Assembly (NCBI RefSeq): GCF_009765685.1
Contig: NZ_LMUY01000124.1
Span: 80,240 to 119,581 of the forward strand
Direction: 5' to 3'
DNA from: Acidisphaera sp. L21
GTDB lineage: Bacteria; Pseudomonadota; Alphaproteobacteria; Acetobacterales; Acetobacteraceae
Length of the DNA: 39,342 bases
Part shown: positions 26,087-33,868 of the stretch, piece after piece
Layout: each line of letters begins with the position of its first letter
How positions within the stretch are numbered: the stretch's first letter is position 1
Notes under the pieces: model-generated
What the model saw: the letters and a program-made list of their open reading frames with translations, nothing else
The model's database searches: none
Told to the model about the DNA's origin: nothing
Program-made: the position numbers and the translations under genes

Positions 26087-26997
26087 CGTGTGCGCGCGCT
26101 TTCTTCGCGGTCGTACTGCCCGGCGTAGATCCAGAAGAACACCAGCATGATGGCCAGCATGATCATCGCGATCGCCGCCCCGCTGCCCATGCTCAGCTTG
26201 GGGAAGACTTCCTTATACACCAGCAGCGGCAGCGTTTCGGTGCTGGACCGTGGGCCGCCTCCCGTCATCATGAAGATCAGGTCGAATTCCTTGAAGTCCC
26301 AGATCGTGCGCAGGATGATCACCATGGCCAGCACCGGCTTCAGTTGCGGCACGGTGATGTCCCAAAACCGCGACCAGGCATTGGCACCATCGATCTTCGC
26401 CGCGTCATACAGCGCCTTCGGAATGCCCTGCAGTCGCGCCAGCACCGCGATGGTCACGAACGGAAACTGCTTCCACGCCGCCACCACGATCACGCTGATC
26501 ATCGCATTCGGCGACTGGCCCAACCAATTGATCGGGCCGTCCACCACGCCGTACTCCTCGGCCAGGTAATTCAAATACCCGTACAGATCGTTGAACAGCC
26601 ATTGCCACACCAGCACGGCGACGACGGTGCTCAGCAAATACGGGAACAGCACCAGCGCGCGTGCTATCGGGCGCAAGAACAGCTTCCCGTGCAAGATCAG
26701 TGCGAAGGCCACGCCCAATCCCAATTGCAGTGCCAGACACCCCACCGTCCAGATCAGCGTATTGCCGAACGCGTTCCAGAACTCGCCGGATTGCAGCAGT
26801 GCCGTGTAGTTCGCCGCCCCGATGAACTCACCGGTCCGGGTCAGCGTGCTCATGTGATACAGGCTGATCACCAGCGTCTGGCCCAGCGGATAGGCGATCA
26901 GGATCACGAAGAACAGCACGCTGGGCGCCATCAGCAAATAGCCGAAGGCCGCGTTGCGCGTGGCGAGCGTCATTCCAGCCACGCGCTCCGTCCTCAC
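26083..26997 (-). CDS. ABC transporter permease, CUT1 type (MalF/UgpA-like)
   Basis: 304 residues starting at a GTG (26997) that overlaps the stop of the binding-protein gene (GTGA at 26994-26997). The sequence 'FGYLLMAPSVLFFVILIAYP' is the first helix of MalF/UgpA proteins, 'LGVAFALILHGKLFLRPIAR' follows in the middle, and the coupling loop is 'LYDAAKIDGANAWSRFWDIT'. It forms the heterodimeric channel with the next permease. Confidence 0.95.
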   Translation of the reverse strand: MRTERVAGMTLATRNAAFGYLLMAPSVLFFVILIAYPLGQTLVISLYHMSTLTRTGEFIGAANYTALLQSGEFWNAFGNTLIWTVGCLALQLGLGVAFALILHGKLFLRPIARALVLFPYLLSTVVAVLVWQWLFNDLYGYLNYLAEEYGVVDGPINWLGQSPNAMISVIVVAAWKQFPFVTIAVLARLQGIPKALYDAAKIDGANAWSRFWDITVPQLKPVLAMVIILRTIWDFKEFDLIFMMTGGGPRSSTETLPLLVYKEVFPKLSMGSGAAIAMIMLAIMLVFFWIYAGQYDREESARTR

Positions 26998-28310
26998 GCC
27001 TTCAGGAGCGCGGCAATCCGGTCCGCTCCACGCGCGGCCGCGGCCTGCGGGGTCAATCCGCCGATCACCACATCCTGCAGCGCCTCCACCATCACGCGGG
27101 AGCCGAGGATCACACCGGCTTTCACGTTGGTCGGATGCGCGCTCGACTCCTTCAACAGCGAGCGCCCCTTCGCCGTCGCCGTCACCATCACGGCCACTTC
27201 CTTCTGGTAGCGGGTGATGATCGGGTTGGCGTTGAACTCCGCCGATGTCGCGATCGACTTCAGGTTCGGCAAATTATGGCTGGGCGTGGTGTGCAGGAAC
27301 TTGATGTAATTGTCCTTCTGCAGCAGGCTCAGCGCCAGCTTTTTGGATAGATCGTGATCCTTCGCCGCCTTTGGAATGACCAAAGACTGGAAATCCCCCA
27401 CGAACACGTCCCGCCCATTCGGCCCCATCGGGAACGGCACCACGGAAATCTCGTCCGCCAGCTTCGGGTTCTGGCTCTGCACGTTGATCAGCACACGACC
27501 GGAATACGGCGCCGACGCCGCGCGCCCTTCTACGAACCCGTTCACCGTCTCGGTATAAGCATAATTCGCCGACCCGGCCGGCGAGTATTGCAACAGCTCC
27601 CTGATGAACTCGAACGCCGCCACCGTGGCGGGCGAGTTGAACCCGACCGAGCCATCCGGGTTCAGCACGAACCCGCCGCTGCGCCAGATCGTCTGCAGCA
27701 GCAGCTTGTCGCCCATGCTGGTTTTGCCGAACGGATAGATCGTGCCGAACACGCCGCGGCGGTTGGTGCGCTTGGCCGTCGCCAGCATCGACTCCCAAGT
27801 CGTGAAGGCCGCCGGCCCATCGGCGCCGACCAGGTCCTTGCGATACCATAGCGGCCCGGTGGTGGTGGAGTTGACGATCGCCAGCCCCGGATAATATCCG
27901 CCCTTGTCGTCGTGCAGCAGCTCCAGCGAGTTCGGATAGAAATCCTGCTCGCCCACCGTCTTGATGATGTCGTCGACCGGCTGCAGCAACCCCTGCGCAT
28001 TCAGCTGCATCACGAATTCCGGCGGCATATGGGAGATCAGATCCGGCGGGGTGCCCCCGGCGAGCGTAGCCGCCAGCTTCGGCAGCAACTCCTCTTCCTG
28101 GAACGCCTGGACCGAGACGGTCACGCCAGGATTGTCCTTCGCAAACCCGGCAAAGATCTCATTGTAAACGGCAGTCTGTTCCGGCGCACGCTGCGTCGTC
28201 CAAAACACCATCGCGCGGCTCTGCGCCCGCAATACACCCGGCATGGCAAGCGATCCCATGGCAGTCGCACCCACCAGCAAAGACCGCCGGTTCATCGTCA
28301 TGGTCGTCAT
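26994..28310 (-). CDS. Extracellular solute-binding protein, family 1 (CUT1 importer), Tat-like signal
   Basis: 438 residues from the ATG at 28310, which has an AAAGGTG site about 7 nt upstream; other in-frame ATGs lie at 28325 and 28301. The leader 'MTTMTMNRRSLLVGATAMGS' continues to a cleavage region ending 'VLRAQS', with the NRRSLLV pattern of Tat signals. The mature protein has the family-1 layout: 'EIFAGFAKDNPGVTVSVQAF', 'KLAATLAGGTPPDLISHMPP' and 'FVEGRAASAPYSGRVLINV'. Members bind sugars, glycerol-phosphates or other polyols, but some bind other small polar compounds. It opens the eleven-gene operon and lies downstream of one copy of the shared 15-bp operator-like sequence. Confidence 0.94.
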   Translation of the reverse strand: MTTMTMNRRSLLVGATAMGSLAMPGVLRAQSRAMVFWTTQRAPEQTAVYNEIFAGFAKDNPGVTVSVQAFQEEELLPKLAATLAGGTPPDLISHMPPEFVMQLNAQGLLQPVDDIIKTVGEQDFYPNSLELLHDDKGGYYPGLAIVNSTTTGPLWYRKDLVGADGPAAFTTWESMLATAKRTNRRGVFGTIYPFGKTSMGDKLLLQTIWRSGGFVLNPDGSVGFNSPATVAAFEFIRELLQYSPAGSANYAYTETVNGFVEGRAASAPYSGRVLINVQSQNPKLADEISVVPFPMGPNGRDVFVGDFQSLVIPKAAKDHDLSKKLALSLLQKDNYIKFLHTTPSHNLPNLKSIATSAEFNANPIITRYQKEVAVMVTATAKGRSLLKESSAHPTNVKAGVILGSRVMVEALQDVVIGGLTPQAAAARGADRIAALLKA

Positions 28311-28359
28311 GTCAGCACCTTTCATCACCGCCGCATGTAGTGTGCACATCATATGCGGT

Positions 28360-28374
28360 TCGTATACCGTAAAT
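28360..28374 (-). promoter_or_regulatory. Putative GntR operator, copy A
   Basis: The plus-strand sequence TCGTATACCGTAAAT is identical at all 15 positions to copy B (32884-32898). The core is the palindrome GTATAC, as in many FadR/FCD-type GntR operators. It lies 50-64 bp upstream of the binding-protein start codon at 28310. A CATAT also precedes both copies within 8 bp. The GntR/FCD gene at 28426-29085 is the obvious candidate for the protein that binds it. Confidence 0.65.
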
Positions 28375-28425
28375 CCGCTCAATCGAACGGCATTGTTGGC
28401 GCGGCGTCACGGCACTGCCCAGGCT

Positions 28426-29085
28426 TTATGCAGCGCCACTGATAATTGCCATCGCATCGGACGATAGGTTGCGAATATGCGTGCGCAACGCCTCGACCGT
28501 TGCCGCTACATCGCCTTTCGCGTACGCCTTCAGAATCGCCAGATGTTCCGCCCCGTCCTCTTTCACCCGGCGGAACGGGCTGGAGATTTCGAACAGCCGC
28601 GTCGTTACCCGAATTTGGCGGATCAGCCGGCCCAACACCTCATTGCCAGACGCATCGGGGAACATCAGGTGCATCCGGTCATCCGCATCCCAATGCGCAC
28701 GCTCCTGCGTCTGCGCCGTCGCCAGCCGGGCAATATCCACTTTCACGGCGGCGATCGCCTCGGCCGGGATCTTGCCCATCGCCAGACGGATCGCCTCGCA
28801 TTCCAGCAATTCGCGCACCCGCATCGCCTGGAAGAATTCGGTCGGCGTCACCCGGCGCACCGCGAACGAGCGGGAGCCGTGTTTGACCAACAGCCCCTCC
28901 GCCGCCAGCCGCAAAATCGCCTCCCGCATCGGCGTGCGGGAGATGTGGAGTTGCTCGGCCAGCTTGCCCTCCACCACGAAGGTGCCCCCCGGCAATTGCC
29001 GCATCAGGATCAGCCGGCGCAATTGTTCGTACGCCTGGTCGGCCAGGTTCAGATCGTCGCCAAACTCCAGCGCGTCGATGCTCAT
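28426..29085 (-). CDS. GntR family transcriptional regulator, FCD (FadR-like) subfamily
   Basis: 219 residues. The winged helix-turn-helix (about 15-80) reads 'LADQAYEQLRRLILMRQLPG', 'KLAEQLHISRTPMREAILRL' and 'AAEGLLVKHGSRSFAVRRV', which is canonical GntR. From about 83 'EFFQAMRVRELLECEAIRLA' starts the all-helical FCD effector domain; metal-ligand candidates include the Asp/His around 'DADDRMHLMF' and the later His in 'AEHLAILKAYAKGD' and 'ALRTHIRN'. The start ATG overlaps the preceding gene's stop (ATGA at 29082-29085), so it is the last gene of the flavoenzyme operon. It lies between the two operons that share a 15-bp operator-like site and probably represses both until a pathway compound binds. 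Confidence 0.93.
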   Translation of the reverse strand: MSIDALEFGDDLNLADQAYEQLRRLILMRQLPGGTFVVEGKLAEQLHISRTPMREAILRLAAEGLLVKHGSRSFAVRRVTPTEFFQAMRVRELLECEAIRLAMGKIPAEAIAAVKVDIARLATAQTQERAHWDADDRMHLMFPDASGNEVLGRLIRQIRVTTRLFEISSPFRRVKEDGAEHLAILKAYAKGDVAATVEALRTHIRNLSSDAMAIISGAA

Positions 29086-30023
29086 CGCGCCCCCATCAAT
29101 CCGGCCGCCACCAGGGCACCCCGCAACCGCGCCATTTCCGCTGCGTCCAGCGCGCCGATCGGCTGCCGCCCGTGCCCGCTCGGCCAGCGCCCCAGCAATT
29201 CCATGCACGCCTTCAGCCGCACCGTTGCCAGCCCGCCCGGCGCCGTGCCGTAGATCGCATTCGCCAGCGGCTGGATCCGCGCGTGCATCGCTCGCGCCGT
29301 GGCCATGTCGCCCCGCTGGATGGCGCGATCCAGCGCCACGATCTCCTCCGGCAACAGCACCGCCAGGCTCACCAGGCTGCCATCGCTGCCGATCGCGAAA
29401 CACGGCAGCAAATGCTCGTCGCCCGAGGCCATCATCTCCACATGCGGCGCCGCCTGCGCCACCAGGCGCCGGTTGACGTCGTAGGCCGCCGTTTCCCAAC
29501 TGCCTTCCTTGATCCCCACCACCTGCGGCAATTGCACCAACTGCTCCAGCGTCTCCGCCGGATAGGCGAGCGTCCCCGCCCGCACCCCCGCCTGGTACAG
29601 CATCATCGGCATATCCACGGCCCGCGCGATCGCCTGGTGATGCCGCAGCACCATCCCCGTCTCCTGCGACAACGCCCAGGAAAACGGCGGGAAGACCAGC
29701 AGCGCGTCCGCGCCCGCCGCCTGCGCATCCGCCGCATGGCGCTGCGCCTCGCCGCTCTCCTCGCACAACACGCCGGACACGATGATGGCGCGGTTTCCGA
29801 TCACCTCGCGTGCCGTCTGCACCACCAGCCGCCGCTCCTCCCGGCTCAGCAGGAATACCTCGCCCGCATGCCCATTGCACAGCACGCCGACGATCCCATC
29901 CGTCGCCACCGCCGCGGCGAAATGCTGCGCCAGCCGATCGGTATCGATCCTGTCCTGGTCATCCAGCGGCACCAGCGTGGCCGTGTAAATGCCGCGGAAC
30001 GGCCGGGTGTGGCTCGGGATCAC
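29082..30023 (-). CDS. Dihydrodipicolinate synthase/N-acetylneuraminate lyase family protein
   Basis: 313 residues from the GTG at 30023, preceded by GGAG 8 nt upstream and overlapping the upstream gene's stop (GTGA at 30020-30023). Class I aldolase-type TIM barrel: Schiff-base Lys172 in 'VVGIKEGSWE', Tyr143 in 'MMLYQAGVRAG', and 'GVLCNGHAGEVFLLS' (46-60) in place of the GTTGE motif of true dihydrodipicolinate synthases. That change, plus the operon, argues against lysine biosynthesis. With a D-hydroxyproline-dehydrogenase-like trio just upstream, the best guess is a pyrroline-4-hydroxy-2-carboxylate deaminase or similar dehydratase/lyase, but other substrates of the family (sugar acids, keto acids) remain open. 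Confidence 0.88.
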   Translation of the reverse strand: MIPSHTRPFRGIYTATLVPLDDQDRIDTDRLAQHFAAAVATDGIVGVLCNGHAGEVFLLSREERRLVVQTAREVIGNRAIIVSGVLCEESGEAQRHAADAQAAGADALLVFPPFSWALSQETGMVLRHHQAIARAVDMPMMLYQAGVRAGTLAYPAETLEQLVQLPQVVGIKEGSWETAAYDVNRRLVAQAAPHVEMMASGDEHLLPCFAIGSDGSLVSLAVLLPEEIVALDRAIQRGDMATARAMHARIQPLANAIYGTAPGGLATVRLKACMELLGRWPSGHGRQPIGALDAAEMARLRGALVAAGLMGAR

Positions 30024-31156
30024 GGCGTTTTCTCCAGGGTTGCGGCACGCTGCGGCTGCACCAGCCGCGCCGGGTCGAACAGCGGCAGCTCCGGCTCGCG
30101 GTCCAGAATGTGGTCGGCCAGCAGTTTGCCCATGAACGGGCCGCTGGTGTAGCCGGAATGCACGCACCCGATCACGTAGGCATCGCCTATGCCCGGCAGC
30201 GGCCCGATCATCGGCAACGCGTCGGCGGTTTCGGATTCCAATCCCAGCCAGATACGCGCGACGCGCCCCTCCGCCAGCGCCGGAATGGCCGCCCGCGCCA
30301 GCCGCACATTGCCGATCAGATTATCCGGGATCGCCTCCACCCCGCCGCGCGCCGGGTCGCCGATGCCTTGCCAGCCGCCGCCGATCAGCACGGTGCCGTT
30401 CTCGAACTGCTTCAGCGACAGCAGCCCGTTGGCGATGCCCAACACGCTGCGCATCACCGGCCGCATCCGCTCCGTCACCACCAATTGGTTGATCAGGCAT
30501 TTCACCGGCACGTGCAGCCCCAGCCAGCCGAGCATCGCCTCCAGCCAAACGCCCCCCGCCAGCACCAACCGGCGCGCCCGCACCGCAGGCTGCCCGGCAA
30601 CCCGGATCGCGAACTGCCCGCCCGCGCGGTCGATCCCCGCGACCGGATGCTGTTCCATCAGCGTCGCCCCCGCCGCCACCAGCGCCCGGCGATACGCGCG
30701 GCCGGTCAGATACGCCGTCACATGCCCATCCAACGCGCAATGTGCAGCAGCGATGATGTCCCCGTTCAACCCCGGCTCGATCGCGCGCGCCTGCGCCGGC
30801 GTCACCAACTCGATCGGCGCCCCTTCCGCCCGCCGAGCCGCCGCACGATGCTCCAGCATATCCCGCTCCGCCGGGGTAAAGGCGACCGACAAGCCCGGCG
30901 TGGCCCGCGCGCCCGCATCCATGCCCAGCCAGTCTGGCGCATCCAGCCAAAGCTGCCGCCCGCGTATGGCGTATGGGATCAGCACGGCCCGGGTCATGTG
31001 CAACGTCAGCGTGCCCGCATTCACCCCGGATGCCTCGCGGCAGATCGCACCGCGGTCGATCAACGCCGTCCGCATCCCCGCGCGTGCCAAATGCAGCGCC
31101 GTCGTCGCGCCCATCACGCCGGCACCCACGACGGCTACGTCGAAGGCCTCCGTCAC
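30020..31156 (-). CDS. FAD-dependent oxidoreductase, DadA/HcnC-type subunit (beta subunit of an amino/imino acid dehydrogenase)
   Basis: 378 residues from the GTG at 31156, which overlaps the upstream stop (GTGA at 31153-31156). The Rossmann motif 'DVAVVGAGVMGATTALHLAR' is at the N-terminus, and the C-terminus has 'ALPMIGPLPGIGDAYVIGC', the FAD-binding end of the D-amino acid oxidase/sarcosine oxidase fold. 'REASGVNAGTLTLHM' near residue 45 is the typical flavin-contact region of DadA/HcnC/OoxB proteins. Together with the two genes upstream it makes the three-part set known from hydrogen cyanide synthase, opine oxidases and D-hydroxyproline dehydrogenase. This subunit should hold the substrate site. 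Confidence 0.92.
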   Translation of the reverse strand: MTEAFDVAVVGAGVMGATTALHLARAGMRTALIDRGAICREASGVNAGTLTLHMTRAVLIPYAIRGRQLWLDAPDWLGMDAGARATPGLSVAFTPAERDMLEHRAAARRAEGAPIELVTPAQARAIEPGLNGDIIAAAHCALDGHVTAYLTGRAYRRALVAAGATLMEQHPVAGIDRAGGQFAIRVAGQPAVRARRLVLAGGVWLEAMLGWLGLHVPVKCLINQLVVTERMRPVMRSVLGIANGLLSLKQFENGTVLIGGGWQGIGDPARGGVEAIPDNLIGNVRLARAAIPALAEGRVARIWLGLESETADALPMIGPLPGIGDAYVIGCVHSGYTSGPFMGKLLADHILDREPELPLFDPARLVQPQRAATLEKTP

Positions 31157-32583
31157 AGCGGCGCTGGCGGGGGCAGGGTGATGTCGGCGTAACCATATTC
31201 GCCGGTCAGCTGGTCCAGCGGCAGCGGGCGCAGCGGCGTCCGCCCGGTGAACAGCCCCGTGGTTTCCCGGTCGCTGGCGTGGAACTGCGCCAGCAACGCC
31301 GCGGCCGTGTCGCCGCATACCCGGCCCTGGCACGGCCCCATGCCGCAACGTGTCCAGGCCTTCAACTGGTTGACCTCGCACGCCCCTTCGGCCGCCGCCT
31401 CCTCGATCTCCGCGCGGGTCACATCCTCGCACCGGCAAACGATCGCGTCCGCCGGGATGGCAGCAAACTGGCCGGGGCGCGGCGCCATCATCCTGGCCAT
31501 GGCGGCGCCGAACCGCGCCGCGCGTGCCAGCTTGCGCCGCAACTTTTCCGCCCGCGCATCATGCTGCACCTGGCTCAGCCGTCCCAAATCCAGCGCCACC
31601 GCCAGCCCGGCAAGCCGCCCCTGCAACCCGGCCGCCGCCACGCCCAGCACGCCACCCCCATCGCCTGCGACATAGACCCCCGCGCGCGTGGTGCGGAACC
31701 CGGCGTCCAGCGCCGGCCGCCAGGTGACGCTTGCCGGGTCGAACCAATGCTCCACCCGCAACAACCTCGTAACGTCGGTCGAAGGTATTAGCCCATGCCC
31801 GACCGCCACCGCATCCACCTCGAACGATGTCGCCGCGCCGCCGGGGATCGGGCGCCCCAGCGAATCGACGGGTTGCACGGTCGCGCGCAGCCCGTCCGGC
31901 GTGGCGGCGACTGCCGCCAATGCGTGGCCGGTCAGGATCGGGACGCCCGCCAGCCGCAACCGCGCCAGCCACCCGGCACCACGCGCCAGTAGATCCGGCC
32001 GGCCAGCCATGGCGGGCAGACACGCCGCCCACTCGCCGGGTGTGGCCAGGTCCACGACCGCGGCGACCTTGCCCCCCGCCTTCACGATGCCCACCGCCAC
32101 CGCGGCCAGCAACGGCCCGGCGCCAGCCACCAGCGTGCGTTCGCCAGGCGCCATGCCGTGCGCCTTCAGCAGGATCGTCGCCGCGGCCAGGCCGACCACG
32201 CCGGGTAGCGTCCAGCCTGGGAAGGGTACTACCCGTTCCAACGCCCCGGTCGCGACGATCAGCGCCGGTGCCTGCCAGTGGCCTGGCCCTTGCGGCCCCA
32301 GCACATCCACCCGGTACTGGCCCGAAACCGACCAGACTTTCTGCCCGTGTTCCACCTGCACGCTGCTACCCGCCAGCGCCGCCCGCAGCGCGTCACCCTG
32401 GCGTCGCTCCGGCGAGCGGGCCATGTCCCGGGTCGTCGCCGGCGCGCGATACACCTGGCCGCCCGCTGCCGCTTCGTCCTCCAGCAGCACGGTGCGCACG
32501 CCCAACGCCGCCGCCTGCATCGCCGCCGCGGCGCCCGCTGGCCCGGCGCCAACGACGACCAGATCGGTTGCCCGACCGTTCAC
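31153..32583 (-). CDS. FAD/NAD-binding oxidoreductase with BFD-type [2Fe-2S] domain (HcnB/OoxA-like alpha subunit)
   Basis: 476 residues from the GTG at 32583, which overlaps the stop of the small ferredoxin-like gene (GTGA at 32580-32583). Two dinucleotide sites: 'DLVVVGAGPAGAAAAMQAAA' at the start and 'GERTLVAGAGPLLAAVA' in the middle; the FAD end motif is 'AGVYVAGDGGGVLGVAAA'. The C-terminal part has a bacterioferritin-associated-ferredoxin-like motif, C-x-C followed after 27 residues by 'CGMGPCQGRVCG', as in HcnB, OoxA/NoxA and the alpha subunit of D-hydroxyproline dehydrogenase. It would pass electrons between the DadA-like subunit and the small iron-sulfur subunit or the respiratory chain. 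Confidence 0.93.
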   Translation of the reverse strand: MNGRATDLVVVGAGPAGAAAAMQAAALGVRTVLLEDEAAAGGQVYRAPATTRDMARSPERRQGDALRAALAGSSVQVEHGQKVWSVSGQYRVDVLGPQGPGHWQAPALIVATGALERVVPFPGWTLPGVVGLAAATILLKAHGMAPGERTLVAGAGPLLAAVAVGIVKAGGKVAAVVDLATPGEWAACLPAMAGRPDLLARGAGWLARLRLAGVPILTGHALAAVAATPDGLRATVQPVDSLGRPIPGGAATSFEVDAVAVGHGLIPSTDVTRLLRVEHWFDPASVTWRPALDAGFRTTRAGVYVAGDGGGVLGVAAAGLQGRLAGLAVALDLGRLSQVQHDARAEKLRRKLARAARFGAAMARMMAPRPGQFAAIPADAIVCRCEDVTRAEIEEAAAEGACEVNQLKAWTRCGMGPCQGRVCGDTAAALLAQFHASDRETTGLFTGRTPLRPLPLDQLTGEYGYADITLPPPAPL

Positions 32584-32846
32584 ACCGCCACATCCGCGAT
32601 GGTGCCGGACCGGATGGCCATGCCGGCGTGCAGGGTCGTGCGGCAGGCCTCCCGCCGCGCACCATCCACCCACACGATGCATTCCTGGCACGACCCCATC
32701 AGGCAGAACGCCCCGCGGGCTTGTCCCGCACGGGGGCTATCGCGCAGACGGCGCGTCCCGGCCTGCATCAACGCCGCCGCAAGATTGTCGCCAGCCCATC
32801 CGGTCAGGGGCACGCCATCGAAGCTGAAATCCACGCGCTGCGGCAT
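32580..32846 (-). CDS. Small [2Fe-2S] protein (HcnA/gamma-subunit-like)
   Basis: 88 residues, first gene of its operon; the ATG at 32846 is preceded by a G-rich run (GGGGGTGG) close to the usual distance. Four cysteines at 48, 53, 56 and 68 form C-x4-C-x2-C-x11-C, the plant-type ferredoxin pattern of the HcnA/SoxA-like small subunits ('GAFCLMGSCQECIVWVDG'). The N-terminal 'VDFSFDGVPLTGWAGDNLAAA' matches the same family. It would serve as the electron-transfer subunit of the flavoenzyme formed with the two genes that follow. A copy of the shared 15-bp site lies 38-52 bp upstream. Confidence 0.92.
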   Translation of the reverse strand: MPQRVDFSFDGVPLTGWAGDNLAAALMQAGTRRLRDSPRAGQARGAFCLMGSCQECIVWVDGARREACRTTLHAGMAIRSGTIADVAV

Positions 32847-33101
32847 GCCACCCCCAAATGATGCCCCAGCATAGGCATATCGATCGTATACCGTAAATAT
32901 GGTATCACCGACGCCCGTTGCAGCCGGATGCCTGCGTCGTTCCTGGGCAACCCTTGGGAAGGGTGCTTATCACGTGACGACACTTCGGCGAATTCGCGCT
33001 GATCATCTCCCTGCCAGGTCGACACCTGCGGGGCAGCTGGGGCATGTGGCCAGCCGGCCTGGCGTGTTTGACCACGGCGCTTGGCGGCGTAGACTTGCCC
33101 T
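32847..33101. promoter_or_regulatory. Divergent region between the flavoenzyme operon and the CMD-family gene
   Basis: 255 bp with divergent genes on either side. It contains operator copy B near the flavoenzyme side. The rest (about 32915-33101) shows no clear site. Whether the GntR protein also affects the CMD/hydratase pair is open; the operator is about 200 bp from that start. Confidence 0.5.
32884..32898 (-). promoter_or_regulatory. Putative GntR operator, copy B
   Basis: Plus-strand TCGTATACCGTAAAT, identical to copy A at 28360-28374. It is 38-52 bp upstream of the ATG of the first flavoenzyme gene (32846). A related stretch, ATGGTATCACCG, follows at 32899-32910 and could be a second, weaker half of a larger site. 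Same orientation with respect to its gene as copy A. Confidence 0.65.
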
Positions 33102-33716
33102 ATGGCGATCCTTCCCCGCGTGCCGCTTCCCAACCGCCCGGACATGTCACCCGAGCAACGCGCGCTGTACGATCGCATCGTCGCCAGTCCGACCGGCGGC
33201 ATGGTCGGCCCACAGCGCGCAAACATTCACAGCCCGGAACTTGCAGAAGCGTGGTGGCAACTGGGCGACATGCTGCGCAACCGGACCATCCTGCCACAAG
33301 CATTGGTCGAGTTGGCGATCATCGTCGCCGGGCGCCGATGGAACAGCCAAGTGGAGTTCCAAGTACATGCCGCCCGGGCAGCGCAAGCCGGGATAGATCC
33401 CGCAGTCATAGAGGCGATCCGCACCGGTGCCGCCCCCGAGTTTCCAGATGGCGACGCAGCGGACGTCTATGAGTTCGCCCGGCAAGTACAGATGTCCGGA
33501 AACGCGATCGACACGGCCTATGACGCAGTGCTGGCCCGGTGGGGCGTACGCGGCGTGGTAGAGCTCACGGCGGTGATCGGCTTCTACACCATGGTCTGTA
33601 TCGCTCTCAACCTGCACCGCATCCCGCTGCCTGACGCGGCGCAATCGCCGCTGCATTCGCTTGATCCGGCGGACGATTTGGCATCGCTGTCGCCACGGCG
33701 GGGCCATCCAACGTAA
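33102..33716 (+). CDS. Carboxymuconolactone decarboxylase family protein (AhpD fold, no CxxC)
   Basis: 204 residues from the ATG at 33102. It has the CMD/AhpD-like core: 'ALVELAIIVAGRRWNSQVEF' followed by 'QVHAARAAQAGIDPAVIEAI', i.e. the W-x-x-x-x-E-x-x-x-H-x-x-x-A-x-x-x-G pattern. The redox CxxC of AhpD peroxidase partners is absent; the only cysteine is in 'MVCIALN'. Proteins like this occur widely in aromatic and other catabolic clusters with mostly unproven roles. It is the first gene of a + strand pair with the enoyl-CoA hydratase and is divergent from the flavoenzyme operon across a 255-bp gap that also holds operator copy B. Confidence 0.87.
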   Translation: MAILPRVPLPNRPDMSPEQRALYDRIVASPTGGMVGPQRANIHSPELAEAWWQLGDMLRNRTILPQALVELAIIVAGRRWNSQVEFQVHAARAAQAGIDPAVIEAIRTGAAPEFPDGDAADVYEFARQVQMSGNAIDTAYDAVLARWGVRGVVELTAVIGFYTMVCIALNLHRIPLPDAAQSPLHSLDPADDLASLSPRRGHPT

Positions 33717-33868
33717 GGCGCGCCACCAAGTCAGGGATCTACGGGCGGGTGTTGTTTTCAGGGTCACTGCCGCTGCAGACGCCGTGGGAAGCACGATATG
33801 CATGTCCGCTCACGCCGGATAACGCAGAAGGACCTGCACCGCATCGGTTTCGAAAGGACAGACGACCC

